Positions 53,911 through 64,000 of a stretch of DNA of 64,000 nucleotides are shown here, in pieces. A model generated the notes under the pieces. The model saw only the letters and a program-made list of their open reading frames with translations. It was not told where the DNA came from and did no database searches. This stretch comes from Craterostigma plantagineum. Taxonomy: Eukaryota > Streptophyta > Magnoliopsida > Lamiales > Linderniaceae. Each line of letters opens with the position of its first letter. Within the stretch, counting starts at the first letter, position 1. The position numbers and the translations under genes were made by a program. The stretch is from assembly GCA_027422505.1 (NCBI GenBank), contig JAPQWV010000741.1, positions 1 through 64,000 of the forward strand, written 5' to 3'.

Positions 53911-56651
53911 GTAACGACCCAACTTCCTAGATACGTATTTTGGCGGATTTTTGCAGCGTAAGCAGCGGTAAACCCATTTAATTAAAACTCTTAAAATATA
54001 ATAATACAAATACGGTCGATGTCTAAATCCATAAGTTCAAACCCAAACACATTTTGATTCATTTGGCCCAAGCTCAAATTTAAAAACACGAAACATAAAC
54101 TCGTTCCACAGGTCGCGTCCCATGTACTGCGCCGCCCTCAAAAGTCCGTGGAGTCATCGCCATCAGCCGTATTACCTACACACGTAAACCCTGAGCTTTG
54201 CCCAGTAGATGAAAATATGCATGAATACAAATGCTCTCACATCCCAAACTCGACACATCTCACAAAATGCACGCTCGACTCTTTTCTCATAGCTCATCAT
54301 CATCTCAACTCATCTCATCGCAATCAGGGCCCGAGTCTTAGGAACTAAAGGCAACACGCGCGCAGGGGTCAGTAGCTCGGGAGGCCCCACTCCCCACAAG
54401 GGACTCCCCACATCTCAATCATATAGTGCGCCTTAGTCCTAACCTCACTACTCAAACAATTCGACGACCATCAATCGGTCATAAACTACCCCACTCAACA
54501 TCGCTATACAATATTACCATGACTCCATACGGTTCTCTCTTCTCGTACCATGTGTATGCAAATGTCGTGCAAGTAGAATGCAACATATAAAATGCATCAT
54601 ATTAAATAACAACATATCGACCCGAGATATAATCTCGGCCCGATCTCAAAACTATCATACACCAAATAATTCGGGCCCGAAGCCCGCGTTCCGATTTAAT
54701 CGGACCGAAACATTAATCAACGAAACTCTCACCAAAATTTCACTAAGGGTTCCCAAAATTTAATCCTTTTCACTTTAAGACCCTAATTTCACAATTGATC
54801 CTTAATTTAATATATTTTAAAATTGTAACGTCAAACTTTCAAAATATCACTTAAATTTCTAATTTAAAAATATATTTCTGAATTTTTTTTTCATTTAAAA
54901 TCCAAAATCTCATAATTTACTTTTTAGGATCGATCTCGAAAGTTTTTCTAAGTTTCAGATCTGCCCCAAATCGTTAAAAATTTCAGATCCGCCCCGAAAG
55001 CTTTATATTTCTTTAAAAATTACCCCTGTTCGAAATAAATTCCCAGCACCAAGATTTTTAGAACTTTTCAATTTAGTTCCCATATTTTTTTAAAATTACA
55101 CAAAGGACCCCAATTATTTATTCCGAATTTCAAATCTACCCCAAAAGCTTTATATTTCTTTAAAAATCTGACCTGTTCGAATTTTACATTCTCAGCCCCT
55201 GATTTTTATAACTTTTCAATCTAGTCCCTAAACTTTGGAAAACCCAAATATAATCCAAAACTCAAATTTTCTTAATCTTTACCAACACCCTAAACTTCCT
55301 AAATTGACTCAATCTACCCAATATTCTGCCCCTCACCCAAATTTAACCCTCATGGCCGAAAGTTGAAGAAAAACTCTAGAAAACCCTAATTTGCACTTTT
55401 ACCTGAACTTTCCAAATCTAACTAATCTTGCCCTTAAAAATTCCAACTCTTATTTCCAATCCCTAACTTCTTTTATCTCCCTAAATCGCAATGGCCAAAA
55501 ATAACGTATAAGGAATTAACATAAAAGCATGCAAAATCAACACGAATTCACGTAGAAAGTCACGTTCGATCTTGATCGTAACTCGGCACATAATCATGCA
55601 AGCAACGAGATGACTCATGCAACACGTAAAATCTCGACCCTAATTTTGTTTACGTATGTAGATGATCTTCACCTACCTTACGTCCGTAGAGAGCTACATT
55701 ACGAGTTATTTTTACGTGATCCCGACCCTAGGATTTCGATCCCGAGCTCCTCCACGTGTCCGCGGGTTTTTCTTTTTCTCCCGGTTCTCTACCGCGATCT
55801 CTCCCGCGATTTCTCCCTCTCTCCCGCAATCTCTCCTTCTCTTTTCTCTCTTCCCTCTTCTCCTTCTCTTCTTCCTCTCTTTTCTTTCTTTTTTCTTTCT
55901 TTCCTTTCTCTTCCTTTCTCTCTTTTTTTTTCTCTTCTTTTCTCTTCCTCTCTCTTTTTCACGTTATCTTCCCCTCTCCCTTTTCTTTCCTTCTCCTTTC
56001 TTTATTCTCTTGTCTAGGTGGCATTAGGTGGTTTATTTATGTCATTTGGTGATGACTTTGTCCTAATACTCATGGAGAGGATTAGTTGTCATTTTGCTCT
56101 CTCCTTTTCCTTTCCTTTCTTTTTTCTTTTCTCCCCTCCTCTCTCCCACACGTTATCTCCTCTCCATTTTCTTTAATTTGGTTGTTACTTTTGTTTCCAT
56201 GCTCACATGGAGGTAGATGGAGGTGATGAGGTGGGGTGTTTTGGTTTTATTACCTCATTATGTAAAGATAATTATTTTTTAGTTATTGTTTTATTTTATT
56301 GTACCAACCTCACATGGAGGAACATATTTATTTATTTTTCTCTTAATTTATTGCAGCCATAATTAAATTATTATTATTATTATTACTATTATTATTTTAA
56401 AAATTATTTATTTATTTGGGCTTTCACTTCTTGTTTACGGCCCAATTAAATTTTATTAAAGGACCCAACTCCCAACCTTTTATTTTGGGCCATTATTCTC
56501 TTCATTTGGTCCATACATAACTTTTTGGTCCATTTAAATTTTTCGGGTTGGCCCGATTCGAAATGAAATCTTTTCTTGTTCGAAACTTGATTTCGCCCAT
56601 TTTGAATATTTTTTTTTGAAGTAATCCCGTATAAATTTTGCGGGTATTACA
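53911..56651 (-). repeat. 5' LTR of gypsy element (2,741 bp)
   Basis: In element orientation it runs TGTAATACCCGC ... GGTCGTTACA. It is complete and carries the CT/GA-rich tract and an ATT microsatellite near 56370. No gene lies inside. Confidence 0.88.
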
Positions 56652-56656
56652 CTTAT

Positions 56657-57880
56657 CTTCCCAAGCCGGCGGCAGAATAATACCCTCACACTCGAGCAGG
56701 TGAGTGAGCAGCATTCCATAGGGCAGCGCCTTGTCCTTGCTCTCGATGGCCTGAATCATGTGCTTCATGACGATATATCCTAAGTTAATCTGCGGTTCTG
56801 GGATATCATGTAGACAGCGAAGGTGCTCATGAAGTTCATGGTCTTCGAGTGGCCGCCACTGCCTATTTTTGCACTCCAGAGGGTCATGTGAGCAGTTTGT
56901 ACAGGAAGAAAAAGTCGATAGGGAACTGGTTCAGGGTTTTCCGTCAGAAAATCGAGGTTTGGTGCGGGTATTCCAAGCTCTCCAGTCGCTCAGAAAATCG
57001 AGGTTTCAGTGTACGAAGGACATCACTGAGGTCAAACTCATCAACATGGCACCAGTCGCTCATGTCGTAATGACAGAAGACCTCATCAGCAACCCCAAGC
57101 ATGGCATTCATAGTCTTAGTGGTCCATTCGATTTTGCGGCCGAGAATATAGGAGCGGATGTTGATATCCCTTCGAACTCTTCGTAGTCGAAGTTTGCATA
57201 AAAGAGCTTGACGACCTCAGGATAGTAGGGCGTGTTGATGCTAAGAAACTGCTTCCTTCCAAAATCTTTCAACCAAGTGATAACCGTTCCTTCAGGCAAG
57301 TTGTCGAAAGCAACTCCCCATCCTCTGGCAATATCCCAATTGTTGAAACTCTTGTAGATGGTTCGATTGCGTTCCTCCAAAAAGAGGGCTTCAACAGGGA
57401 TTTCGTTGGGTTTTGACAGATCAATAGGCGGGATGTCAGAGTGTTTTGGGGTCAAATGTGGAGAAGGAGAGGCTCTTTCAAGTGGTGATGGAGGTTTTTC
57501 GGGAGTTGGGGATCGTGGAGGCGATTTCTGAGTTTCCGCAGGAATTTCTTCAGGGATCTCGGAACTTGAGGCAGGCTTTTCTGGTTCGGGTGACTTTGGG
57601 GGGGGGGGGGGGGGGTACCGGTAGGGGTGAGGCTGGATCTCTTTGTCTTTTTCTTCTTCTTCTTGACAGGTTTGGCCGGAGAGGAAATATTTTCAGTGGA
57701 TTTCACATTGGAACGGGTTTTGCGAGCAGAAGGTGATGGGGTTGAGGCTTGTCCGATGATTTAGGAGGAGATTCAAGTGGGGATTCATCAGACGTGGGTT
57801 CCTTGCGTTTTCGGCTTGAGGATTCTTTGGTGGCTGCCTTGGGTGTGGATGTTTTAGCCCTTTCCTGAAGTTAGGGTTTG
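56657..57880 (-). pseudogene. ORF3 of outer element, N-terminal piece
   Basis: On the minus strand a basic, proline-rich start (RKRKEPTSDESP, KKKKKKTKRSS) is followed by a folded-looking domain (VEALFLEERNRTIYKSFNNW, KQFLSINTPYYPEVVKLFYA). After a frame change near 57170 come DEVFCHYDMSDWCHVDEFDL and ALPYGMLLTHLLE up to the gypsy junction. It resembles proteins labelled putative plant transposon protein, found in retrotransposon third ORFs. No intact start is visible. An 18-G run (57598-57615) shifts the frame. Confidence 0.65.
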
Positions 57881-58408
57881 ATAGGATTGGAGAAGATGAA
57901 TGAGTTGATGAAGATGAGGAACGGTTCTGTATTTTTAAAGAATAAGGTCGGTTTATTTTAGGAAGAGATAAGGATGAATTTTGAAATTTGAAATTTGAAA
58001 TTTCGAAGTTGGAAAGTGGAAAACTGTCAGAAATATCGAGCTGATTTGACAGGATCTCATAATTAAGGAAGGAATTTGACTGGGCTGAATAGGAACATAT
58101 TTTAAATAAATGAGTTCCCTAAAATAACTGAACGGCTGAAAAGATATCTACGAGTTCCTTCCTAAAATAACCTGATCACATTCAAAGACAGATCCAGAAG
58201 ATCGGATATTCCTAAAATAATCTAGATAGCTGAAGGAATGTCTCGGAATGGGATAACTACGAATTTTTTTCTTAAAATACGAAGATCACACTTAAGGAAA
58301 AATTCTATAAGATCCACGGATATATTTTCAAGGGCTGAATGGATGTCTTAAGATAGGGTAACTACGAATTTCTACCTAAAATAAGATAACCTAGAGTAAA
58401 TGATAGAA
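57881..58408 (-). other. Spacer between pol and ORF3 of outer element
   Basis: Non-coding DNA with several repeats of TTCCTAAAATAA and ACTACGAATTT-type blocks (58110-58380). It is the counterpart in position of the long spacer in the inner element. Confidence 0.5.
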
Positions 58409-59304
58409 TCAGGCAGATTTACTAACCTTATTTAGCTCGATAATTCCCAACCAATCACGGATGTCGCAGAATCTTGCCTCAATTAGGGGCTTCATGAAGA
58501 TATCAGCAAGCTGATCATTTGTTCCTACGAATTCGACACTGATATTCCCCTTCTGAACATGGTCTCGTATAAAATGATGTTTAACCTCAATATGCTTAGT
58601 ACGAGAATGATGCACGGGATTCTTAGTAATACTAATGGCACTAGTGCTATCACACAGAATAGGAATTTTGTCATATCCTAACCCGAAATCACTAAGGGTT
58701 TGTTTCATCTAAAGAACTTGTTGACAACAATTTCCTAAGGCCATATATTCAGCTTCGGTTGTGGAGAGGGCGATAGCATTTTGCTTTCTACTAGACCAAG
58801 TTACCAGGGAATTTCCAAGTAATTGGCAAGTTCCACTAGTACTTTTCCTATCTTCCCTACAGCCGGCATAGTCGGCATCGGAATATCCCATTAATGAGAA
58901 TTCATCCGTATATGAATACCACAGACCAAAATTCACAGTTTGATATATCTAAGTATACGCTTGACTGCTGTCAAGTGAGATTCCCTAGGATCAGACTGAT
59001 ATCTCGAACACATACCAACAGCAAACATAATATCAGTGCAACTAGCAGTTAAGTAAAGAAGGCTTCCGGTCATACCTCGATAATCTGTTTGATCCACTAG
59101 TGTACCTGATTCATCACAGTCTATTTTGGTGGTCTGATGCATAGGGGTGGAAATTGCTTTGGAATCGCTCATCCCGAATTTTGTCAGTAATTCCTTGCTG
59201 TACTTTGTCTGGGATACAAAGGTCCCATTGTCAAGCTGCTTTATTTGCAACCCGAGGAAGTAGTTCAGCTCACCCATTAAGCTCATCTCAAATTCCTTCT
59301 GCAT
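58409..59304 (-). pseudogene. RT C-part and RNase H of outer element
   Basis: Three minus frames (58933-59304, 58709-58936, 58409-58708) carry [60 protein letters not shown] and ILCDSTSAISITKNPVHHSR, ending at DQLADIFMKPLIEARF. They are separated by a frame break near 58935 and a stop at about 58708 in a position where this family has tryptophan. Pol ends at 58409. Confidence 0.85.
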
Positions 59305-60182
59305 AGACTTAAAGAATTCCTCGCAAAGAGGATATTAGTACTTCCAAATATAATATCATCAACGTAGATCTGGACCAGTATCATGTGATCACCTTCATAC
59401 TTAATAAACAGCGTGTTATCAATAGTTTCTGTCGAAAATCCTATGTCAATCAAGAACTTACTTAGCCTCTCATACCGTGCCCTAGGAGCCTGCTTTAAGC
59501 CATATAATGCTTTATTTAATTTAAAAACATGATTTGGAAATTCTTCCCTAGCAAAGCCCGGTGGTTGTTCTACATAAACCTCCTCATTTATAAAACCGTT
59601 TAAAAATGCACTTTTTACGTCCATTTGAAAAAGTGTAAAGCGTTTAAAGCATGCATATGCAAGTAAGACAGGTATAGACTCTAATCTAGCTACTGGAGCA
59701 AAAGTTTCATCGAAATCAATACCTTCCTTCTGGGAATAACCTTTTGCAACTAACCTCGCTTTGTTTCTAGTGAATTTACCGTGTTCGTCGAGTTTGTTGC
59801 GGAAGATCCATTTGGTTCCTATGATGGATTTTTCATTTGGTCTCTCTACGAGTGTCCATACATGGCTTTTTTCAAACTGAGATAGCTCATCCTCCATGGC
59901 AGAGACCCAGGAGATATCGTCTAGGGCTTCATGGACTGTCTTGGGTTCCATCATTGAGAGCAGTACATCATGGGATTCCACTGTATCCTGATTTCGTGCA
60001 GTTGCTCGAGTTTTGATTCCAGATATGATGTTTCCTATTACTTGATCTGTTGGATGACTGGAAGCATGCTTCCATTTTCTAGGTTGCAGCTCATCAGCTT
60101 CTGGTTCCAGTGTCTCAACATTTACGTCTTCGAGAATATCGTCCTTACCGTCTTTAGTAACCTGTAATTCTGCACATGGCAA
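59283..60182 (-). pseudogene. RT core of outer element
   Basis: A 299-codon frame with the pre-RT linker ([20 protein letters not shown]), then [79 protein letters not shown] and the catalytic [10 protein letters not shown]. The frame is lost right after, near 59330. The RT core residues are present, but the protein would be truncated. Confidence 0.88.
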
Positions 60183-60364
60183 ATCTATACCTTCCTCATC
60201 AGTAGCATCTGCATTAGGTATTTCATCAAAGGTAACGTGTATGGATTCCTGAACAGTCAGCTTCCTCTGTTTATAAACACGATATGCCTTAGGGTGAAGA
60301 CTGTAACCAAGGAATATCCCTTCATCAACCTTAGAGTCAAATTTTCCTCTCTTATCTCTGTCGT

Positions 60365-61050
60365 TCAGGATAAAACATTTGCTCCAAACACACGAAAGTA
60401 ACTTATATTTGGTGTTCTACCATGCCAGATTTCATAAGAAGTCTTCTTTAATATCGGCCTAAGGAAGACACGGTTAGACACATAACAAGCTGTGCTAACA
60501 GCTTCGGCCCAGAACTGTTTAGGAATATCATACTCATGTAACATAGATCTGGCCATTTCCTGTAATACCCTATTTTACGTTCAACTACACCATTCTGTTG
60601 GGGAGTTATAGGGGCAGAGAAGTTATGACTATATCCGTACTGATCACAGAATGATGCAAATGACTTACTATCAAATTCCAGTCCGTTATCACTGCGTATC
60701 CTACATAAGTTTGTTTCTTTTTCATCCTCAAGTCTCTTAACTAGCGATGCAAAGTTATCTAGTGACTCATTCTTATGTGCAAGAAATATCACCCAAGTAT
60801 ACCTGGAATAATCATCAACGATAACAAAGGCATATCTTTTACCTCGCAGAGACATCGTCTGGACAGGACCAAAAAGGTCGAGATGCAGTAATTCCAGAGG
60901 TCTGGATGTGGATATCACATTCTTTGCCTTGAACGATGTCTTGGTCTGCTTGCCCATTTGGCATTCCTTGCATGTTTTGTCCTTGACAAATTTTATGTCA
61001 GGAACACCTCGCACCAGTGCATTGCTTGTGATGTGAGACAGTAATTCCAT
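60365..61050 (-). pseudogene. Integrase of outer element
   Basis: Minus frames 60448-61050 and 60365-60556 hold the zinc-site second half (CKECQMGKQTKTSF), the core ([42 protein letters not shown]) and MARSMLHEYDIPKQFWAEAV. A frame break sits just after the catalytic Glu, near 60580. The HHCC first half lies across the break at 61070. Confidence 0.85.
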
Positions 61051-61069
61051 GGTGGCATGTCCTAAGCGT

Positions 61070-61429
61070 CTATGCCATAACCAGGTCCTGTGTAACTGCT
61101 AAGCACTTGACGTTCTGGTCAGTGATATCATCAAGAGTTATGCAATAAATATTCCTATCCCTACATGCACTAAACAGTACCTTATCATTGTTTCTAACAA
61201 TACACTTATCATTTTCAAAAGTGACGGTATGACCCTTATCACATAATTGACTAATGATGATGAGATTATGTTCTAGATTCTTAACTAACCATACGTCATC
61301 TATAGTAGTATGTAAAGTGTTACCAACAGTTCCAACCCCAACGATCTTAGCTTTAGTGTTGTCGGCGTAGGAGACATATCCTCCATCATAGGCTTTCACC
61401 GACACAAACTTGCTGATATCACCTGTCAT
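61070..61429 (-). pseudogene. Protease tail / pre-integrase of outer element
   Basis: It follows the protease motif with MTGDISKFVSVKAYDGGYVS, NLEHNLIIISQLCDKGHTVT and CRDRNIYCITLDD. It ends in a frameshift before the integrase zinc site. The protease [13 protein letters not shown] motif (about 61435-61475) is split from the upstream gag frame by another shift. Confidence 0.8.
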
Positions 61430-62126
61430 ATGGTGGGAACACCCACTGTCGAGGTACCACTTGTTTTCTTGCTGGATTTTCTTCTTTGTACCTGCATGAA
61501 TCAGTTCTTTTCTGAGGTGCCCAACTTCGATTGGGTCCTAAAAGGTTAGTGGCAAAATAACTCCTGTTAACACATGATATATCATCTGTCACAGACTGTG
61601 ATTTCACAAACACAGGCGGGCCAGTGTTAGAACTTTGATTCTTAGGAAACTGCTTTGGCTTCCAGATATATCTAGATTTATTAGCTCTCTTAAAAAAACA
61701 GTTGTTAGCATAATGACCGTGACGGCCGCATGAAAAACATTTAGGTTTTCTAGTATCTTGTGAAGGTGCAGCCTGCTTAGGTGTCGTGGAATATCCTATC
61801 CCTATTTTTCCAACATGTCTAGGAAGACTAAGTATCATGTTGAGATTTTGTTGTCCTACAAGAAGTCTATTAGTACGAGATTTTTCTTCTAAGAAATCCT
61901 TAAGAACAGACATGTCTCTAGATATATTTTCTTGCTTCCTATGCTTTTCGCAATTACACAAGACTTTCTCTTCCTTAAGAGTTTCTAACTCGACTTTCAG
62001 GCGCTCATTTTCTAGATCTGTTTGATGCTTCTCTCTAGCTATGTCATCTCGTTGCCTAATCAGACTCTTCACTTGTGAGTTGAGCGACTTAATCCTTCTT
62101 TCTGCGTTTTGAATTATTTCAAACAT
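61419..62126 (-). pseudogene. Gag C-part with coiled coil and second zinc knuckle
   Basis: 235 codons. The first 75 residues form a coiled coil (AERRIKSLNSQVKSLIRQRD, ENERLKVELETLKEEK). A CCHC knuckle (CFSCGRHGHYANNC) follows near 61720. The frame shifts near 61500, just ahead of the protease. Two CCHC knuckles, one here and one in 62197-63273, recall the long gag of Sireviruses. Confidence 0.78.
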
Positions 62127-62196
62127 CTCTTTCTTTTCATCTACTTCAGGAACTGAGGAAGCGTTATCATGAGATTCATCTTGCCTAGCATATAAT

Positions 62197-63273
62197 TCAT
62201 TTAAAAAAAATTATTTTCTTAATAGTGGATGAAGAAGATACCTGATCATCATCATCGGCCATGTAGGCGAGATCTTCCTCCTCTTCACTCCCGGCCTCTT
62301 CCCAGTTGGTGACCATGGCTTTCTGCTTCTTTATCTTTTTGTCACCATTTTCCATCGGGCAGTTTGAGGCGAAGTGGCCTGGCTTGTTGCAGTTGAAGCA
62401 TTTCTGCACATTGTTCCACGATGACGATATTCCCTTGTTCTTAGGTTGGAACTTGGAGTTTCCTTTGAACTTCCTTCTCAGCCGAGATTTTTCGAACCTC
62501 CTGGTTAGCATTGCAATCTGCTCCAGCAAGTCTTCCTCAGTTTCTTCTTCTCCATCAGAATCGTTGTCTTGCTCGGTGTTGAAGGCAATATTTGGTTGGT
62601 TTCGAACTGGTTGTTTTTCTTTGATAAAGATCTGAGTCATCTCGTAGGTGGTTAGGGATCCGATCAGTTCTGAGACGGAGAGCTCGTCCAAGTCCTTCGC
62701 TTCGTAGATGGCAGTTACTTTGGGATTCCATTCTCTTGGAAGAGATCTCAGTAGTTTTGGCACCTTCTCACCATCTGATATTTTCTTTCCCAACGAGAAC
62801 ATTTGATTGATAATATTCATGAGTCTGGCGTACATGTGGCTTATGGTATCGTTGTCCTCCATTTTGAACAGCTCGTATTGGTGGGTTAGAAGGGCTATTC
62901 TTTCTTGTACAACTCGAGTGGTTCCCTCATGCGTAACTTGAAGCATGTCCCACATGTCTTTGGCAGATTCGCATGAACTCACACGATTGTATTCTTCTCT
63001 CGTAAGCGCGCAGGCGATCATGTTCTTTGCTTTGACATTCATTGAGATTCCTCGCTTATCTGTTGCATCGTAGTCAGAACCTTTCTTTGGAGTTCCATCC
63101 ACCTTTTTAGGAGTATAAGGTCCAGTAGTGATGATATCCCATAGATCATAGTCAGTGGCAAGCAGGAATTCCTTCATCCGGTTTTTTCATATGGCGTAGT
63201 TGGTTCCGTCGAATAGTGGTGGCCTGGAATGGGATTGTCCCTCTGCAAAAACATCAAAACTCGAAGAAGCCAT
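62197..63273 (-). pseudogene. Gag of outer element (nonsense codon near start)
   Basis: Reading begins at ATG 63273-63271 (MASSSFDVFAEGQSHSRPPL). After 28 codons it meets TGA (63187-63189), where copia gags normally have tryptophan in NYxxW. It continues from ATG 63177 for 326 codons: the UBN2-type gag domain (SAKDMWDMLQVTHEGTTRVV, THQYELFKMEDNDTISHMYA), a CCHC knuckle (CFNCNKPGHFASNC) and an acidic tail. It is otherwise full length, so the nonsense change is probably a point mutation. Confidence 0.88.
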
Positions 63274-63318
63274 TAGATCTTTAACTCAGGCTTGTTAGGC
63301 TCGTCGTTTGAGTAACCC

Positions 63319-63330
63319 GCTCTGATACCA
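63319..63330 (-). other. Primer-binding site of outer element
   Basis: The complement of GCTCTGATACCA gives a perfect initiator-Met PBS TGGTATCAGAGC, 2 nt from the LTR boundary at 63333. Confidence 0.9.
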
Positions 63331-63332
63331 AA

Positions 63333-64000
63333 TGAAGATATAAGTATGCCTAAGAGGGGGGTGAATTAGGCTTATAAAAATTTTATGCTTCTTTTCGCAA
63401 ATCCTTAGTGTAGTAACTTAGATATACCTTGTAATGTTTGTGACGAGTATGCCTGATATATCCTAGTACCGTCGGATGTGTGTCGGGTCTGTCTCACAGC
63501 GAATAACTGAAAAGTAAATGCGAGACATGATTTTTATAGAGGTTATATCCCCAACTGGGGTTTACTCCTCTCCTTGGGATTTGCTTCCCAAGAGTTTAGC
63601 CAATCACTATAATGCACCGTAGCTGGTTACAAAACTGATTGGTTAGCCCAATACACAACCGAAACAAGTCTAGCCACTACTAGGTTACCACATGCCGAGT
63701 TTCGTTCCTCGGAATCTCCTTGATCCCGACAGACACAGCTCACTACCGAATGGCCCTCAGAACTCGTCCATCCCTTCACGTGTGCGTAAATGTCGACCTT
63801 GCCTCCTTGGTATTGCTCACGTCCGAAGACAACACGTCCGAAGACAGAATATATGGAGGGGATGATGGAATATCAGATGAATCACTCGCTCAGTGATGGA
63901 ATCGCAAGTTAACGCTCAGTTAGGCAGAAACCTATCGCAAATGAAAGGTTCAGGAATCTCTTAGTATCTTTCTGCTCAAATATCTCTTGTAGGCTTATAT
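63333..64000 (-). repeat. 5' LTR of outer element (cut by window end)
   Basis: It aligns with 31656 onward with many substitutions and small indels (for example G6 versus G15). By comparison with the other LTR, about 1.07 kb more lies beyond the window. Confidence 0.88.

Larger units (their letters stand above)
48427..56651 (-). mobile_element. Defective Ty3/gypsy (chromovirus-type) element, TSD CTTAT
   Basis: The ends are TGTAACGACCC...CGGGTATTACA, and CTTAT flanks both sides (48422-48426 and 52... right copy at 56652-56656). Long LTRs (about 2.7 kb) lie at 48427-51142 and 53911-56651. A perfect PBS on the minus strand next to 53911 and reverse-strand RNase H and integrase fragments give the minus orientation. 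Most of gag-pol is deleted. About 1.6 kb of the interior is of unknown origin. It inserted into ORF3 of the outer copia element. Confidence 0.88.
31656..64000 (-). mobile_element. Outer Sirevirus-like Ty1/copia element, partial, nested
   Basis: The element reads on the minus strand from a 5' LTR beginning beyond the window (63333 onward) to a 3' LTR at 31656-33397. PBS, gag, protease, integrase, RT, RNase H and an extra ORF3 follow in order. It is interrupted by an inner copia element (33760-47700) and a gypsy element (48427-56651). Removing both and assuming equal LTRs gives about 11 kb. Long length, a downstream ORF and several PPT-like motifs before the 3' LTR are Sirevirus traits. Gag-pol is broken many times. 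The two LTRs differ visibly within the first 250 bp, so it is older than its inserts. Confidence 0.85.

Overview
The window is nuclear DNA of a flowering plant. The evidence is two intron-containing host genes with GT-AG splice sites, surrounded by layered LTR retrotransposons, Mutator-like (MULE) elements and MITEs. Families and target-site duplications (TSDs) look eudicot, and an asterid is my best guess, but that is not proven from sequence alone. I see no rRNA, tRNA or CRISPR. Most short ORFs are chance frames inside transposons.

Left part (1-12.7 kb): a non-coding LTR retrotransposon derivative (118-4843) carries a tandem array of about 53-bp units. Each unit can fold into two hairpins whose stems change in a compensatory way, and the array is split by a 465-bp solo LTR. 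Next comes a 7.3-kb MULE-like element (5369-12677) with a perfect 9-bp TSD, diverged inverted ends and several about 480-bp tandem repeats. A 2.87-kb chromovirus-type solo LTR sits inside it.

Gene 1 (12982-15294, + strand) is an eight-exon, GPI-anchored-type PI-PLC X-domain protein of 427 residues, with a MITE in its last intron. Then follow a hAT MITE, a MULE MITE and a decayed Ty1/copia element (about 18.2-25.9 kb). The copia element has odd composite end repeats and a 1.87-kb solo LTR in its integrase region. A 2.27-kb MULE (26174-28438) follows, carrying a truncated MuDR-type transposase and a plant-mobile-domain-like fragment.

Gene 2 (28790-31400, + strand) is a nine-exon EDR2-like (DUF1336) gene. 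It is complete apart from one apparent 1-bp deletion in exon 7.

From 31656 to the window end lies one nested block. The outer element is a minus-strand, Sirevirus-like Ty1/copia element with 1.74-kb LTRs and broken gag-pol. Two elements are inserted into it: a young 13.9-kb plus-strand Sirevirus-like element (33760-47700, LTRs differing at 2 of 297 positions, TSD GGCAC) in its 3' untranslated region, and an 8.2-kb minus-strand Ty3/gypsy element (48427-56651, TSD CTTAT) in its third ORF. Both copia elements have a large extra ORF (ORF3) downstream of pol. In the young element this ORF is about 1,239 codons with one in-frame stop. It is preceded by an internal polypurine-tract cluster and a spacer full of GCGAAA motifs resembling E2F sites, and the same motifs fill the 5' leader. 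The gypsy element contains an unexplained insert with a tiny gene-like unit (TATA box, 53-codon ORF with one membrane segment).

The strongest candidates for something undescribed are the covarying double-hairpin array, the giant ORF3 with its shared leader/spacer motif arrays, and the 53-codon membrane-peptide unit.
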